A stretch of DNA of 64,000 nt from contig OX459109.1 of the NCBI GenBank assembly GCA_949775045.1, forward strand, positions 2,652,608 to 2,716,607, in the 5' to 3' direction. The notes below the pieces were generated by a model. The model searched no databases and was not told the origin of the DNA. It was given only the letters and a program-made list of their open reading frames with translations. Positions 28,701-38,700 of the stretch are shown piece after piece. Both the position numbers and the translations under genes were made by a program. The stretch is from Metridium senile. Its lineage: Eukaryota > Cnidaria > Anthozoa > Actiniaria > Metridiidae. Positions within the stretch are counted from its first letter, which is position 1; each line of letters opens with the position of its first letter.

Positions 28701-29839
28701 GAGCATGACACCCAACGATTTTTGCTCCATCAATTTTATGCTCTAAAATAGCATTGAAATGAGTTTAATCGAACATATCAAAAAGCTTAATAATATACCA
28801 AATACGCAATAAACTACATTTTTGTTTTAAATTATTTTGAGGAAGAGAATTAACTCACAATTTTGGATGGAAAAGTGTTAATCTTGCTCATCATTGAGAG
28901 CATAAGTAGCAAAATTATGCTCTAACAAAAAGGTCTTATTTCATTACAAAAATATTAAGCGTTTTTAATTTATGTATAACTTGTATTTTTCCGTTTTAAT
29001 AGTCATAGCACAGTCAAACGCTTTCAGCTGTATTTATTAAACGGTGGCTTGAATTTCCGCATTTTTCTGTTTAATTGCTACAAAATCTCCCCTCTTTGAA
29101 TATTTAATATCATATTAGAAAGTGGTAACATTTATGTACATGTATATATACATACATATTCATGTAAATAACTTAAATTCTGTTTAATAATTCAACAATA
29201 TTGCATAACTTAGGCGCTCATGAATTTGGTGATAATGCTCACATCGATATCTAACAGCATTAATAATCAACTTTGTCGTTATTAAAGTTGTCGCGAAAAT
29301 ACTTCGATTTGGACGATTAGTTACAATGTGCTCGTTAGAATAAAGTGGATGAGTATTATTACTATATTTTGATAGTTGAATAACTTAAGATTATTTTGAA
29401 TTAATCGAGGCTCAACTCTTGAAAGCTAATCCAAACTACATAAGTTATACCCTTCAATTTCTTTGCGATTTGAGTTGATCGATGGAGAATCAAATGTTGA
29501 CTTTCGTGGTCAATCGATTCAGTTTCAGCCACTCTGTATGGTCTACTTGAAACGTGATATGAAAGACTGATTGTTTTATATTGATAAATACCTTCAAAAG
29601 AAAAACAATTTAATGAAAACTCGGCGACAGTAAAATAACCGCGTCGATTGAAAACGAACATTCATCTTGAGCTTATTTAACATTGCACTCCACACTCGCT
29701 AACTGCAGACAGCTTTTTATGGCTTTAAAGCAAGCTTACCTGTCTTTATGCGATCCGCGTTGAGATACAGAACACAGGAAGCACAAAAGTAGATCAGGAA
29801 TGCTTCTAAGCAGAAAAACATCGAAGATTTCAACCCCAT
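7436..29839 (-). CDS. Furin-repeat/SRCR/EGF/Ig single-pass membrane receptor, 16 exons
   Basis: The joined exons encode 1958 residues. A signal peptide (about 1-28, hydrophobic core after MGLKSSM) leads into blocks of furin-like cysteine-rich repeats alternating with six SRCR domains starting near residues 125, 346, 649, 865, 1091 and 1320. Each SRCR domain has a WGTICDD-like motif (WSTICDR in the second), a VVCR- or VACR-like motif and a terminal GV.CSG-like cysteine. An EGF-like module (about 1433-1487), four Ig domains (1487-1591, 1591-1675, 1675-1764, 1764-1856), a membrane helix (about 1875-1897) and a 61-residue tail follow. The tail has no kinase or ITAM and ends ADDL, which could bind a class III PDZ domain. 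SRCR and Ig domains are known as adhesion and recognition modules; the ligand is unknown. Most introns are phase 1, as in exon-shuffled extracellular proteins. I know no named vertebrate orthologue. An extra exon inside the 4.6-kb first intron cannot be excluded. Confidence 0.88.
8160..8363. mobile_element. About 200-bp MITE, copy 1
   Basis: The left arm (CACCGCTGTACAAGTTGACA, AAAGGCGCATTTGCACAGGC) pairs with the right arm near 8320-8363. A better preserved copy lies at 51273-51503. Confidence 0.7.
8358..9212. mobile_element. Three-level nested inverted-repeat elements
   Basis: The outer ends are TACAGTAAAACCCCGC and GCGGGGTTTTACTGTA. Inside, a second pair (CACCTATTTCAATCATCGTT with AACGATTTTTGAAATAGGTG, about 8420-9006) surrounds a third pair (CACTCGAAAGAGTGATTCAT region with its match ending near 8822). 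It lies in the last intron of the receptor. Confidence 0.7.
9669..10483. mobile_element. Inverted-repeat element with a second element inside
   Basis: Outer arms: CTCTCCACACGTAACCGGGT and ACCCGGATACGTGTGGACAG. An inner element at 9809-9954 has arms GGGGCCGATTGTACGAAGGG and CCCTTCGTACAACCGGCCCC. The body (AGCCAATCAGAAGCATTT, GAGAGAGTTGT, TTTTGACAAACAATCC) matches 19030-19340, so this is a family with at least two copies in the gene. Confidence 0.7.
10850..11165. repeat. Dispersed repeat, ACAATGGTTGG family
   Basis: It contains CTAATAACAATGGTTGG and GGTTGGCAAAACCAAAACAA, followed by TACGTCACTGTACGTCCACC. The same segments occur at 21540-21650 and 51780-51895, with a fragment at 61500-61560. 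Confidence 0.6.
12557..13038. repeat. Receptor intron 11, almost entirely (GATAAC/GATAAT)n
   Basis: The intron is 482 bp and all but about 9 bp at one end and 16 bp at the other is GATAAC, GATAAT and GATAGC hexamer repeat. On the coding strand it reads as pyrimidine-containing GTTATC/ATTATC repeat. Confidence 0.9.
13567..13650 (-). ncRNA. Hammerhead-like motif of a Penelope-type remnant
   Basis: The minus strand at 13614-13643 reads CCGACGAAGGGCTAAAGCTC then GAAACGTCAG. This has a CUGANGA-like core with one change, a GGGCT/AGCTC stem II and GAAAC-GUC. The same motif recurs at 44890-44925 and twice at 54390-54461. Confidence 0.45.
13676..13930 (-). CDS. Receptor exon 10: first half of SRCR domain 6
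   Basis: It encodes [12 protein letters not shown], a proline-rich linker, and then an SRCR start ([37 protein letters not shown]). The acceptor is ATTTCAG|A. The first 22 exonic bases and the acceptor belong to a 59-bp unit that is repeated about seven more times inside the upstream intron (13931-14380). The donor is G|GTTAGT. Confidence 0.85.
13909..14380. repeat. 59-bp array that duplicates the exon 10 splice acceptor
   Basis: About seven intronic units, starting near 13967, 14026, 14085, 14143, 14202, 14261 and 14320, each contain TTTGGTGCATTTTGTACCCT then CTGAAATGATTG. The exon-proximal unit (13909 onward) spans the real exon-intron border. On the transcript every unit therefore shows ATCATTTCAG followed by an exon-like start. 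Confidence 0.9.
14404..15738. repeat. 57-bp minisatellite, two blocks with an insertion
   Basis: Units of CGACGCAGCCTATACTAG and TTTACTCGCTAGTTTCCATT fill 14404-14668 (about 5 copies) and 15349-15738 (about 7 copies). The 680 bp between them is unrelated and looks inserted. The array ends about 11 bp from the donor of receptor exon 9. The same unit fills 54489-55555. Confidence 0.9.
16140..16452. repeat. (GGAA)n microsatellite in receptor intron 8
   Basis: A long, nearly pure GGAA run (16264-16452) with a degenerate G/A-rich flank fills most of the 378-bp intron. It ends 29 bp before the intron's 5' splice site at 16481-16486. GGAA is also the ETS-factor core motif. Confidence 0.92.
17120..17450. 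repeat. About 60-bp tandem repeat in receptor intron 7
   Basis: Five or six units contain AAAATCGTCATTTTT, GAGCGTTTTGCATGGGCT and ATAGTCCATC, with length variation between them. Confidence 0.8.
17640..18130. repeat. (ATC)n microsatellite making up receptor intron 6
   Basis: About 490 bp of CATCAT, CATTAC and TATCAC units. It touches the donor of exon 6 directly: the donor GTAATG is itself the first repeat unit on the transcript strand. Confidence 0.9.
18300..19440. repeat. Triplicated 150-bp segment broken by two insertions
   Basis: Segments with ATAATGACAAAAACATCCA, ATCTTGGCTTTTT, ACACATGTAA and AATAACTGTTTGCAATGAAT occur at 18300-18440, 18630-18790 and 18795-18840 plus 19370-19440. A 159-bp MITE (18469-18627) and a 520-bp element related to 9985-10375 interrupt them. 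Confidence 0.65.
18469..18627. mobile_element. 159-bp MITE with about 65-bp inverted repeats
   Basis: Arms start TAGACCCTTTTAATAAGTCC and end with its reverse complement. The arms cover most of the element, leaving a spacer of about 30 bp. TATA-like flanks suggest a TA target site. Confidence 0.75.
19878..20071. mobile_element. Palindromic element ending in GCCCGGGCCTT
   Basis: CAACATTTGCTTCAACATCC on the left pairs with the GAATGTTGAAGCAAATGTTG region on the right. A second copy is at 51562-51769. Confidence 0.65.
20270..20660. mobile_element. Inverted repeat around AAATAAAGATTGAGTGAGTG
   Basis: ACTATTTGGTGCTAAATAAA and GAGTGAGTGAGTGATTGATC (20340-20390) pair with GATCAATCACTCAATCACTC and TACCAAATAGT (20550-20605). 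Confidence 0.6.
21671..21745 (-). repeat. tRNA-derived SINE-like fragment
   Basis: The minus strand holds GGGGTTCAATTCCCAC, a clear B box with a T-stem, preceded by GTCGGACTAGAAAGCCGAAA like an anticodon arm. The acceptor and D arms are degenerate, so a functional tRNA gene is unlikely. Confidence 0.5.
21846..23070 (-). CDS. Receptor exon 3: furin-like block, SRCR 2 and first half of SRCR 3
   Basis: This is the largest exon of the gene. It opens with a furin-like repeat, continues with a full SRCR domain ([10 protein letters not shown] variant, GVVCSG end), then at least four further furin-like repeats with CxxC and CxxCxxC spacings, and stops inside the third SRCR domain at VVCK. Exon 4 continues it as QLNLGTHAS, which restores the conserved C(R/K)QL motif and so supports the phase-2 junction. 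Potential N-glycosylation sites (NVT, NCT, NRS, NGS) are frequent. Confidence 0.88.
23128..23910. repeat. 37-bp minisatellite, about 21 copies
   Basis: Units read TTATGTTACACTGGTTCACA followed by CTTCACAATCCTTATGC. Variation is confined to a few positions (GCTTAT or GATTAT, CAATCC or CAACCC). It lies in the intron next to receptor exon 3. Confidence 0.92.
24080..24303. mobile_element. MITE with TAGCCTGCAAAACAGGCGTT ends
   Basis: The left arm TAGCCTGCAAAACAGGCGTT pairs with GCCTGTTTTGCAGGCTAG at the right. Relatives lie at 53088-53245 (GAACGCCTGTTTTAAAGGCT) and, in part, 18868-19020. Confidence 0.7.
24365..25102 (-). CDS. Receptor exon 2: furin-like repeats and SRCR domain 1
   Basis: The acceptor TTCCAG is followed by [12 protein letters not shown] and then two cysteine-rich furin-like repeats ([14 protein letters not shown] and relatives). 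A complete SRCR domain follows ([20 protein letters not shown] ... GVICSG), and another furin-like repeat ends the exon ([18 protein letters not shown]). The donor is G|GTACGT, phase 1. Confidence 0.88.
26092..26490. mobile_element. Two adjacent palindromic elements
   Basis: The first (26094-26226) has arms GTTACAAATAGCTGTTATTA and TAATAACAGCTATTG with ATTTGCATATAACTG. The second (26297-26490) has arms AACAGGTTCCCATTTAAATC and GATTTAAATGGGAACCTGTT. Confidence 0.7.
26521..26624. repeat. Perfect tandem duplication of about 55 bp
   Basis: CATTTACACATGCCTGTGAC through CTCATGACC appears twice in a row with no visible difference, so it is recent. Confidence 0.8.
26792..28317. mobile_element. 1.5-kb segment bounded by 86-bp direct repeats
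   Basis: The 86-bp sequence ACTATTCCCAGTGGTCCCAC to CGGCACAGTGG occurs at 26792-26877 and 28232-28317 with about three differences. Between them, about five 130-bp tandem units (27130-27720) contain GGGCCTTTCGCCTGGATAGT and TGGCCTTTCGCCTTGTGGTT. No coding capacity is seen. It could be a miniature terminal-repeat retrotransposon or a local duplication. Confidence 0.5.
28318..29733. other. Unique AT-rich part of receptor intron 1
   Basis: No coding sequence, repeat array or element ends are recognised here. It is ordinary intron as far as can be seen. Confidence 0.5.
29740..29839 (-). CDS. Receptor exon 1: signal peptide
   Basis: The exon encodes 33 codons plus one base. A short n-region with one lysine is followed by a hydrophobic stretch rich in Phe, Leu and Cys, then LNADRIKTG, a typical secretory signal. 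The donor reads G|GTAAGC. The start is the first ATG in this exon. It lies 600 bp from the NPHP1 start codon on the other strand. Confidence 0.8.
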
Positions 29840-30439
29840 TGCAGTAGTAAGTCGGCTTCGAGTCGCGTTGATCAGCCCTTTGGATCAAGAACTACTTCAA
29901 GGACTCTACGACAAATAATATACCCGTTCTAGTTGATTAACCACAGTGCCAAAATGGCTCCACTGGCAGTGATAGCTACACGTTGTCCCCGTGACAAAAG
30001 ATCAATTAGACCAAGGTCGTCGACCTTTCGAGAACACGAGGTCTTTCCAACCGGGTAACTTTGCAATCACTATAAAAACCCGGTGACACTACGGCATTTG
30101 CTTTCATCAGACAGATTTATGATCATCTGAAAAATTTCCTTTTCTTTTGTACATAAAAAACTTAACATAACATAACCTCTTTCGCTATTGGTATAATAAT
30201 GATCTAAAAAATAAAATTGGTTTTAAAATTTTGGAAAAAAGCGAAAAGTTAAGAACAACAAAATTTCAGATAATTTCGCATGCATTATGGGTAGATTAGT
30301 CACCAATCTCTCTCCACTTTCAAAATAAATATGGCGGATTTTCAGTTCTGTCAACTTTGTTTGGAATGTTTGTAAACTAAAAATGTCGCTTTGAATGCCG
30401 TTTTTGTAAGAATTTTGTGACTTAAGATAAAGAATAACA
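29840..30439. promoter_or_regulatory. Divergent intergenic region between the receptor and NPHP1
   Basis: Only 600 bp separate the two start codons, so the region must hold both 5' UTRs and at least one core promoter. A CAAAATGGC motif near 29952 and AATATGGCGG near 30330 resemble YY1 sites. TATAAAAA at about 30071 on the + strand could be a TATA box for NPHP1. An imperfect inverted pair at 29982-29995 (GTTGTC and GTGAC) partly fits an RFX X-box, as expected for a ciliary gene. These are weak motif matches. Confidence 0.45.
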
Positions 30440-32690
30440 ATGTCTTTATTGAAGAAAGCCGTTAAAGTGACCAAAACGCATCAAGGAGGCCCACTTCTTG
30501 ATCTACAAGATGAAGTCTCTGTGTTATCTTCACAGGTTTGTGTCTCCAAGTAAAAACGTTTTTAAAAGCTTCAAGATATTGTTTCAGTTTATACGCGTTT
30601 TATTCCTGTGCTGAGATGAGCATATGTCAGCACTGCATAGAAATTCCAGTTTCACACTTAAACAATATTAGATATAACAAATAGGCAAGCAAACTTTACA
30701 CCAAATGTTCAAGAAACAATTTTGTTGTTGTTAAGCTTATTAATTTATCAAATAAAATTATCATTATTTTTTTTAAGGTGGATGAATTCTATCAACATGT
30801 ACTAGAGAATTCTATTTCGTCACCAGAGAGATCAAGAAATTATAAACGGTAACTAAAGGTTTTTTGCTTCTTGAGTTCTGTAAGAACTTTTTAGTTTTTG
30901 TGCATGCTTTTATAAAGAACACTTACATGATTTAACAAAATTTGGAGTAAATCAAAGCAAATAAACAAACAAACAAACAAACAAACAGGCAAGCAGACAA
31001 ACAAACAAACAAACAAGCAAGCAGACAAACAAACAATAAAGGCCAATAAACAAACAAACAATCAAGCACACAAACAAATAAACAAACAAACAAGCAAGCA
31101 AGCAGACAAAAAATTATAAAAAAAAGAAAATAATAAATACTTTCTTTCAAAATATATGGAATAAATAAAAATACATTAACAAACAAACCAAGAATCAAGC
31201 AGACAAACAAATAAACAAACAAACAAGCAAGCAAGGAGACAAACAAATAACCAAAAGATGTAAACAAATAATAAAAATAAAATTTTAAAGATTACTCATC
31301 TTGGATTTGAGATATTGAAATAGTATGTTATGCATTTGTCTCACAAATGTCGACTAAGGTTTGGACTGCAAAGTTTCGACTGTAATAATTTACTATTATT
31401 ATTATTATAATTCTGTTTTCTTATTCCAGGTGTAAACGGCTGGAGACCCAGACAGAGTCACTTTTAAATCGTTTAAACAAACTAAATAAGGTAATTATGT
31501 AATTTGATCAATATTTAGAAAGGGGCATATTCTTTAGCCCAATTTAATTGCAAAATTGCAAGTGGAATCATTTTGTTATAAACCTAATCCCAATATTACC
31601 CCCATTGACTTTCATTAATAAAAACCTTAAATCTTAATTAATAACCACCACATCAACATGCAAGCAGAAATTCAATATATTCATTTGTTGGAAAGTCTTA
31701 TTGCTATTAAAAATATTACAGCGATAATTGTTGCATTGCGACTAGCAAATTTCAAGTTTTTTTGATCCGTCAATCTATTTGAAGCAGAGCTTGTACATTA
31801 ACTTGTTAAGTCATTGGTGAATTTGATGTAAACTCCACTCTTAAACTGATTGACAGATCATACAAAAATGAAATTGAAATTTTCTTGTCGCGATGCAATG
31901 ATTATCGCTGTAAATAGAATTAAATGATTATGATTTTGTATTATGAATTATCGAAGAGTTTGAGAAGAAGAAGAAATGTGTAACCCCAAACATCTAAATA
32001 ATAAATTAATAATAAATAATAATAATAAATAAATAATAATAAATAATAAAGTTAGTCCATATCTTCTCTAAGTTATGTTATGGTTTGTTCACAGGACAGT
32101 GAAATGAATCCACCTAAAGACTTTGATTCACAGAAAAAGATTGAAAGACAGAAATTAATGGATATGAAGGTAAAACATATCACTGTTAATTTTTATAAAA
32201 TTATTAATAACAATTTTTTTTATACATACAGTACATGGTACCTCTATTAAGCGGTCACCCATTAAGTGGTCACCTCTATCAGGTGGCCACAATAACAAGT
32301 CCCAAATCTATTCCAGACCTACACCTATTCTATAATTATATAAGTTTAGCCTTATAGATATGATAATTAAAATAAATACAATCGCTAGGTTAGTACAAAG
32401 TTTCGACATCGTCATATGTCATTATCAAGTGATTTTATTAATAAGATTACAAGTAAATAAGTAGACTAATAAAGATATGCTACATTGATTATGTACAATA
32501 GAGTAGAATAAATTAAGTGAAGAGTTTTGCTTTGATCGAGTCTGACTGAATGTTCAGGTTGGGTGATTTTTCCTTTATCATTAACATTTCATAAACTAGG
32601 CAGTCAAACGTTGTACTAACCTAGCGTTTGTATTTATTTTAATTATTCTATATATACCTTTATAAAATATTTGAATAGTGATATATATAT

Positions 32691-32748
<58 letters not shown>

Positions 32749-35700
32749 TGGTACCACTATTAAGCAGTCACCCTTTGGAAAGTGGCTGCTTATAGAGGTT
32801 GGCCGCTGAATAATGAAGGAATAGAAAACGAGGCAGTGTGCTCTATCGAGTCATAGAGCACGCAGGAATTTTAAGAAGACGAGAGAAGTGTTAGGAGAAG
32901 CACGACATGTAGCGGAGTGCTTCTCAGTGCTTCTCAAGTCTGCTTAAAATTTCGAAGTGCTCTATGACTCGATAGAGCACTGTTGCCGAGTTTTCCATTT
33001 CTTTTATAAAATATTCAGTAGTTAAAATCACACGAATCGACGTTCCGTGCACTGTTGAGTTATAGAGAACGCTTCTCAGCCAATCAGAGCGTGCAATTTA
33101 TACTATTTAGAATAAAGATTAAATGCAAGTATAATAAGACGTTAACTACAAAGTCACTGACTTCATTTTCAAGTTTTAATTAAATCATTTTTAGTTGGTA
33201 TTTAATCTAATAATATGCATGAATAAATTATGAATAAAGAACAATAAATATTGTTATCAGATAAAGACAAAGTCACAGCCTTGAGTGAGTCTGATTGAAT
33301 GTTTAGTTTTGCTTTTTTTCCACGGATTAAAGGCCCTTTTCAATCTAGATGGCAGACAGATGATCTAGACTGATAAATTGTCCTTTAGGGTTAGTTGTCT
33401 AACAGTGAATCCAAAAAAATCAATCAGCGTTTTCATCTCAAATTATGTCCTTCCTGTGTTCACACCAGAGGACTTCAGGGCTCAAAATAGGAAAAAAACA
33501 TTTGGCATGCCACTTCCAGGTAAAATACACAGTGATCAAGATGATTTCCAGTCAAGTTTGTCACAGAAAAATGACTGCAATATTCTTATCCATTTGGCAA
33601 TTCATTACTATTTTTGCCTGCCAAAACTTAAATTCTGCCTTGCATTAGGCTATTGGCGGGCAGCTATTTGGGACTTGTCCTTCATAAGATGACTTAATTG
33701 TCTGATGACTTTTCAAGTGTGAAAACTGATAAATATAGATCTCAACCACTGGATTGTGAGATTCGAAAACCATATGCTAGCTGCCTCCTAGCTAGGCCTT
33801 AAATTAACATTAATAACTATATAATTTTGTGACTTATAAATTGTGCATAATATTTATTTTCACATAAAATAAATGTTTTATGTTAATGATTGAGTTTTTA
33901 TGGACATTAACTAATTTAGCAATTATAATTATTTTGATCAAAAATTAACTAAAAGTTGAAATAAATGCATTAAATTGACATTAAAAATCATACATTTTCA
34001 AAAAAAAAAAAAAAATTCATTCTAAAAATTCAAAAATAATATAAAATTCATTAACAAAAAATACAAATTTTTTGAATTTTTTGTTACAAATTATGCCCAC
34101 TTGAAATATTAAATGCATTTTTAAAATTTGTTCACTTCATTTTATTGTATTTGTCAATGAAATTGAATAAATTATTAGAAATAAAAAAAAACAATTCAAA
34201 AATTCATTTTTTGTTAAAAATTATGTTGAAATAAATGTTTTTATAATTGGTGCATTTTCAAAAAAGAAATTAAATAAATAAAAAATAAAGTATTTTTTGT
34301 TAAAAAATTATGTTTACCATTTAGTGTAATTGTAAATAATAAATGTATAATTTTTACTGAAATATTGATAAAGTACTTTTAATTAATTAATACATAATTT
34401 TACATGTTGTAATTTATAAAAAATATTGATACTGATAAATTTCAATCATTTATCCAAATGAATTAGAATTAAATTTAGTTCCACAAATTACAATAACCAT
34501 ATCTTAAAATATCTGTCACCACAATGATAGTGTCAATGTTTACATACCGTCTCTTAGCAACTGAACTATTTATCATTCAAATGATAGTCTCTAAATGCCA
34601 TCTGTCAAAATGTTTCATGAATAAATTAAACTTCATATTTACAAAGTGCTTTACCTGTTAATTAAAACAGTTTTTCTGTGAAAATAATGCTGTGATACGC
34701 TTGGACATGTAGTATATGGCAAAGATATTGACCTCTCTTTTCAAACTTGTTGGAGTTTGAAGAATACTATAATCATGAATGACAAGAAAAGATACACATT
34801 TGACAAAGGCATTTGTTAGTGGTCAGGAGTAATTGTCTGTGGGTTTAGAATGAATAGGTCTGTGCGGTTTAGTGACGAGGTAGGTTAAACATAATGGCTT
34901 TTCACAACTAGAGTATAATAGCTTTTTATCATAATTATAATGATAGTAATTGTAGAGAAAAAAGTGTCAAAAGTGATGCTGTTTTTGATAGATCATTTAG
35001 TAAATATATTACTAGCCAAGATGTGTTTTTAAAAAATGATATTCGACTTAGCTTTATGATCAGCTGCTTGAAATAAATAATGGTTTTTCACAACTAGTGT
35101 GAAATAGCTTTTTATCTTAGTTATAATGTTAGTAATTGTAGAGAAAAAAGTGTCAAAAATAATGTAGGTTTTGATCTATCATTCTAAATATATTACCACC
35201 GAGGTGTGTTTTAAAATTACAGTATATTCTCTCTGTGGTCAGCTGCTCGAAATTAATAATGATTTTTCACAACTAGTGTATAATAGCTTTCTATCTTAAT
35301 CAAAATGATAGTAATTGCAGAGAAAAAAGTGTCAAAAATGATGCTGTTTTTGACATATTCTAAATATATTACCACCAAGATGTGTTTTAAAATGATTTTC
35401 TGTTCTAAACAAATTTAGCCAGCAAGATGTGTTTTAAAAGAATATAATTTTGCCTGGCTTTGTGATCAGTTGCTTGACATCAATAATGGTTACTAACTAG
35501 TGTGAAATAGGTTTTTTAATTATCTTAATTATAATTATATTATTGTTATTGTATAGAAAAAATTGTCAAAAATGATGCTTTTTTTGATATATCATTTTAA
35601 ATATATTATTATTTACTACCGAGATGTGTTTTTTTTTTCTGCTTGGCTTTTTAATAACAACACAACTAGTATATTTAAATTATAGCTTTTTATCTTAATT

Positions 35701-38700
35701 ATAATAAAAAGTTACAGTTATAAAGAAAGAAGTGTTATAATAATGCTGTTTTTGACATATCTAATATATTTATTTAATGAATTAGCTGATGTGTTATATG
35801 ATCTGCATGAATGGATATATTCTGTTTCGCTATGTGATCAGCCGCTTGAAATCAATAATTGTTTTCTCAACTAGACTAAGTGTAAAATACCTAGTAAAAT
35901 TTGTATAGGAAATTACACCATTCAAGAAGAATTAATGAAAAATACCGCGTGTATTTGATGAAAATGAGTTAATACCAGAGTGGTATTAATTCACTTTCAT
36001 CAAATACAAGCTGTATTTTTCATTATAATTCTTCAAGAACATAGGTGTAATTTCCTGTTAATATCACATCTATAAAAAATATGAGTTTCTGAGAATAAAA
36101 GTGAAGCTATTTGAAAGGTATCCAAAAGCAAAGTTCCAGGATGTGTGCAATTAATTAATTGCATGGTATTAACTAAAGAAAAAATTCACAGTTCGTCCTG
36201 AAGCCAATCAAAATCCAGTATTTTTTGTAGATGTGATATTAACAAGTAAACTAGTAAACTTTAAAATTTGTGATTAATTTTTTTGAAATTTAATGTTTTT
36301 TCCACAACTAGTCTAAAATAAGCCTGCTGACAGTGCAGACTTGTTTTTTTTTTTGTGCTCAAAATATTCGCCAAAAAATCGAGTCTGCACAGCAGGCTAG
36401 TCTAAAATAGCTTTTTATATAAACTGTAATTATAGTTATATAAAAGTAAAAAGTGTACAAAAATAATGCAGTTTATTTTATAATATCTATATTTTATATT
36501 TAATTACTAGCAAGATGTCTTTTGAGTGGAAAATTGTTTGTCTTAAAAGTTTGTGATTAATAATAATGTTTTTGAAATATAATGTTTTTTCACAACTCGT
36601 GTAAAATAGCTTTTTCTCTTAGTTAATTAAAATATTGTCAAAATGGTACAGTTTATAATATTTTTGAGTTACCAGCTGTGATATTTGAATTAATATTTCC
36701 TTCTCTTGATATTTCTTTATGTCTTTGTTATCAGTTGAATTGAAACACGAAAATATAAATTACATGCACATAAATATATAAGAGTGAATGGTCTGATCCC
36801 AGGTGTAATCGATGTAGATGAGGCATGATCGTCCGGGGTGGTGTAGTCTTGAGAAAGACTGATGGTGTTGATGTCTGACGTTTCGACAACTTGAGCGGAA
36901 GTCATTTTCAGAGTAAAGAAAATGAAAAGACAGCGGTGTTATTTATGTGTCTGGTTCGTCAGTAATTTTGTTGTTGATGCGTGGGTAGGTGTTAGTCATT
37001 GTGTTAGCGGAAAGCTTGAAGTTGTTAATGAGTCTATTGTAGGAAGCCGGTAGTGTTATGCCACGGTTAAGTGGCTTTTGTTCTAAGCTGGTACACCGGC
37101 ATACATAAATATATCTCCATGTATCTCCATATGCGTCCGTGTATTATTCTGTTTATTACATATTAAACAAAAATTATTTTTAAATGAAAAACTGATAAAA
37201 ATGATATTTTTTTTTACATGTATAGTGCCAGTATAGTCATATTTTTCTTTGTGTTCAAATATGATATTCTTAGTGGCAGAAATCCCTGTAAACCACTGTT
37301 ATTTGATACATAAATAATAATAAATAACTTGTTTATTTCAGGCGAAAGTTCAGAAGATTTCAAATCAACTGGAGCCTGACGAAGTTGAGGAAGACTACTT
37401 TAGGTACAATAACTAATAAGCCTTTTGCAACAACAGGTCATGTGACCATACCCCTTTTGCATAAGTGAATCAAAACTTGTAAATTTCAAAATGCAGACTT
37501 CAACCGTCAACTGATAATGGTCCCGAAATCACAATCTGTGGTCAATAACTGATAATGCTATTGTAATAGAATACTTTAGTAAGTATTTATAAGAATATTT
37601 CTGTAAGCAGACTAGGTTTAGCAAGTTTCCGTTGTCCAAAAAAAAAATATTGAAAGTAATGTTTTGATTTGAGGTGGTTTTTGAAACTTAAACAAGATTC
37701 GATTTATTTTCAAAACAAATTTAAAATCAAGTTTGGAAGAATAAATCGAGCCTTCCAACCTTGATAGATGTTATAATTTCTTTTGTAAATTTCTCATGAA
37801 TTATTAAATAAATGAGTTTTGTAAATGTAAGTTTATTAATTTTACTTGTTTATGAAGACTTGAATAACAACAATTTGTGTTTTAATTTCTCAAGGAATGT
37901 GCAAACAAATGATGCCACAGGAAGTGACATAGACCAACAAAATGGTAACAATGATGACGATGATGATGATGATGATGATGAAGATGAAGCAGATCCTACT
38001 CTTGATCAGGAAGAAAGCGAAAGGTTGTACATTGTATAATGTATATTTGTAACATGTAGTAAATATGTTCAGTTGGGCTAATAGTTTTATAATAAAGTTG
38101 ATAACTAGAAGTTTAACTATCATTTTATGATATTTCGGATGACCTCCGTCATCCATCATCAGTTTTTAATGATTTGCATAAATTACAGTGTCAATACATG
38201 TTTGCAGTCTCATGGGACTGGGTCAATTTAATTTAAGAGTTTCAGTGGGACTGATTGTCCTTGTTCGTTCAAGTCTGGTTTTTGATCTTTGATTAGCAAG
38301 GCCTCCGCTATTTTTCTTTTTTGCCACCACGAAAGATAAACCTCGTAAAGAACATAGACACAACATTGTATATAAAGTCAGCTGTCCTAACCACGAATGT
38401 TCATCTACGTACATTGGAGAAACGGGTAGGAGGTTAGAAGAACGAATGACAGACCACAGCAAAAGGGATAAGAAATCAACTATCCTTAGGCACAGCCTTG
38501 ATACTAAACACGATGAAGTTACTATTAAAAACTTCGACATAAGTGGAGACCATTATTCGTGGTGGCAAAAAAGAAAAATAGCGGAGGCCTTGCTAATCAA
38601 AGATCAAAAACCAGACTTGAACGAACAAGGACAATCAGTCCCACTGAAACTCTTAAATTAAATTGACCCAGTCCCATGAGACTGCAAACATGTATTGACA

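Larger units (their letters stand above)
7436..29839 (-). other. Exon map of the SRCR/Ig receptor gene
   Basis: Coding exons in transcript order: 29740-29839 (start ATG at 29839), 24365-25102, 21846-23070, 20775-21157, 19453-19649, 18131-18299, 17463-17610, 16487-17049, 15755-16108, 13676-13930, 13039-13365, 12245-12556, 11364-11615, 10538-10804, 9374-9649, 7436-7746 (stop TAA at 7436-7438). All introns have GT donors and AG acceptors. Running phases after exons 1-15 are 1,1,2,1,0,1,2,1,1,1,1,1,1,1,1, and the last exon closes in frame. Exons 12-15 each carry one Ig domain with phase 1 on both sides. The SRCR domains are split differently: the first two lie whole in exons 2 and 3, the third over exons 3-4, the fourth over 5-7, the fifth over 8-9 and the sixth over 10-11. 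Confidence 0.85.

Noticed and set aside
33378..33692. A 104-residue frame in NPHP1 intron 4
   Set aside because: No start context, splice sites or recognisable domain, and codons look random in an AT-rich intron.
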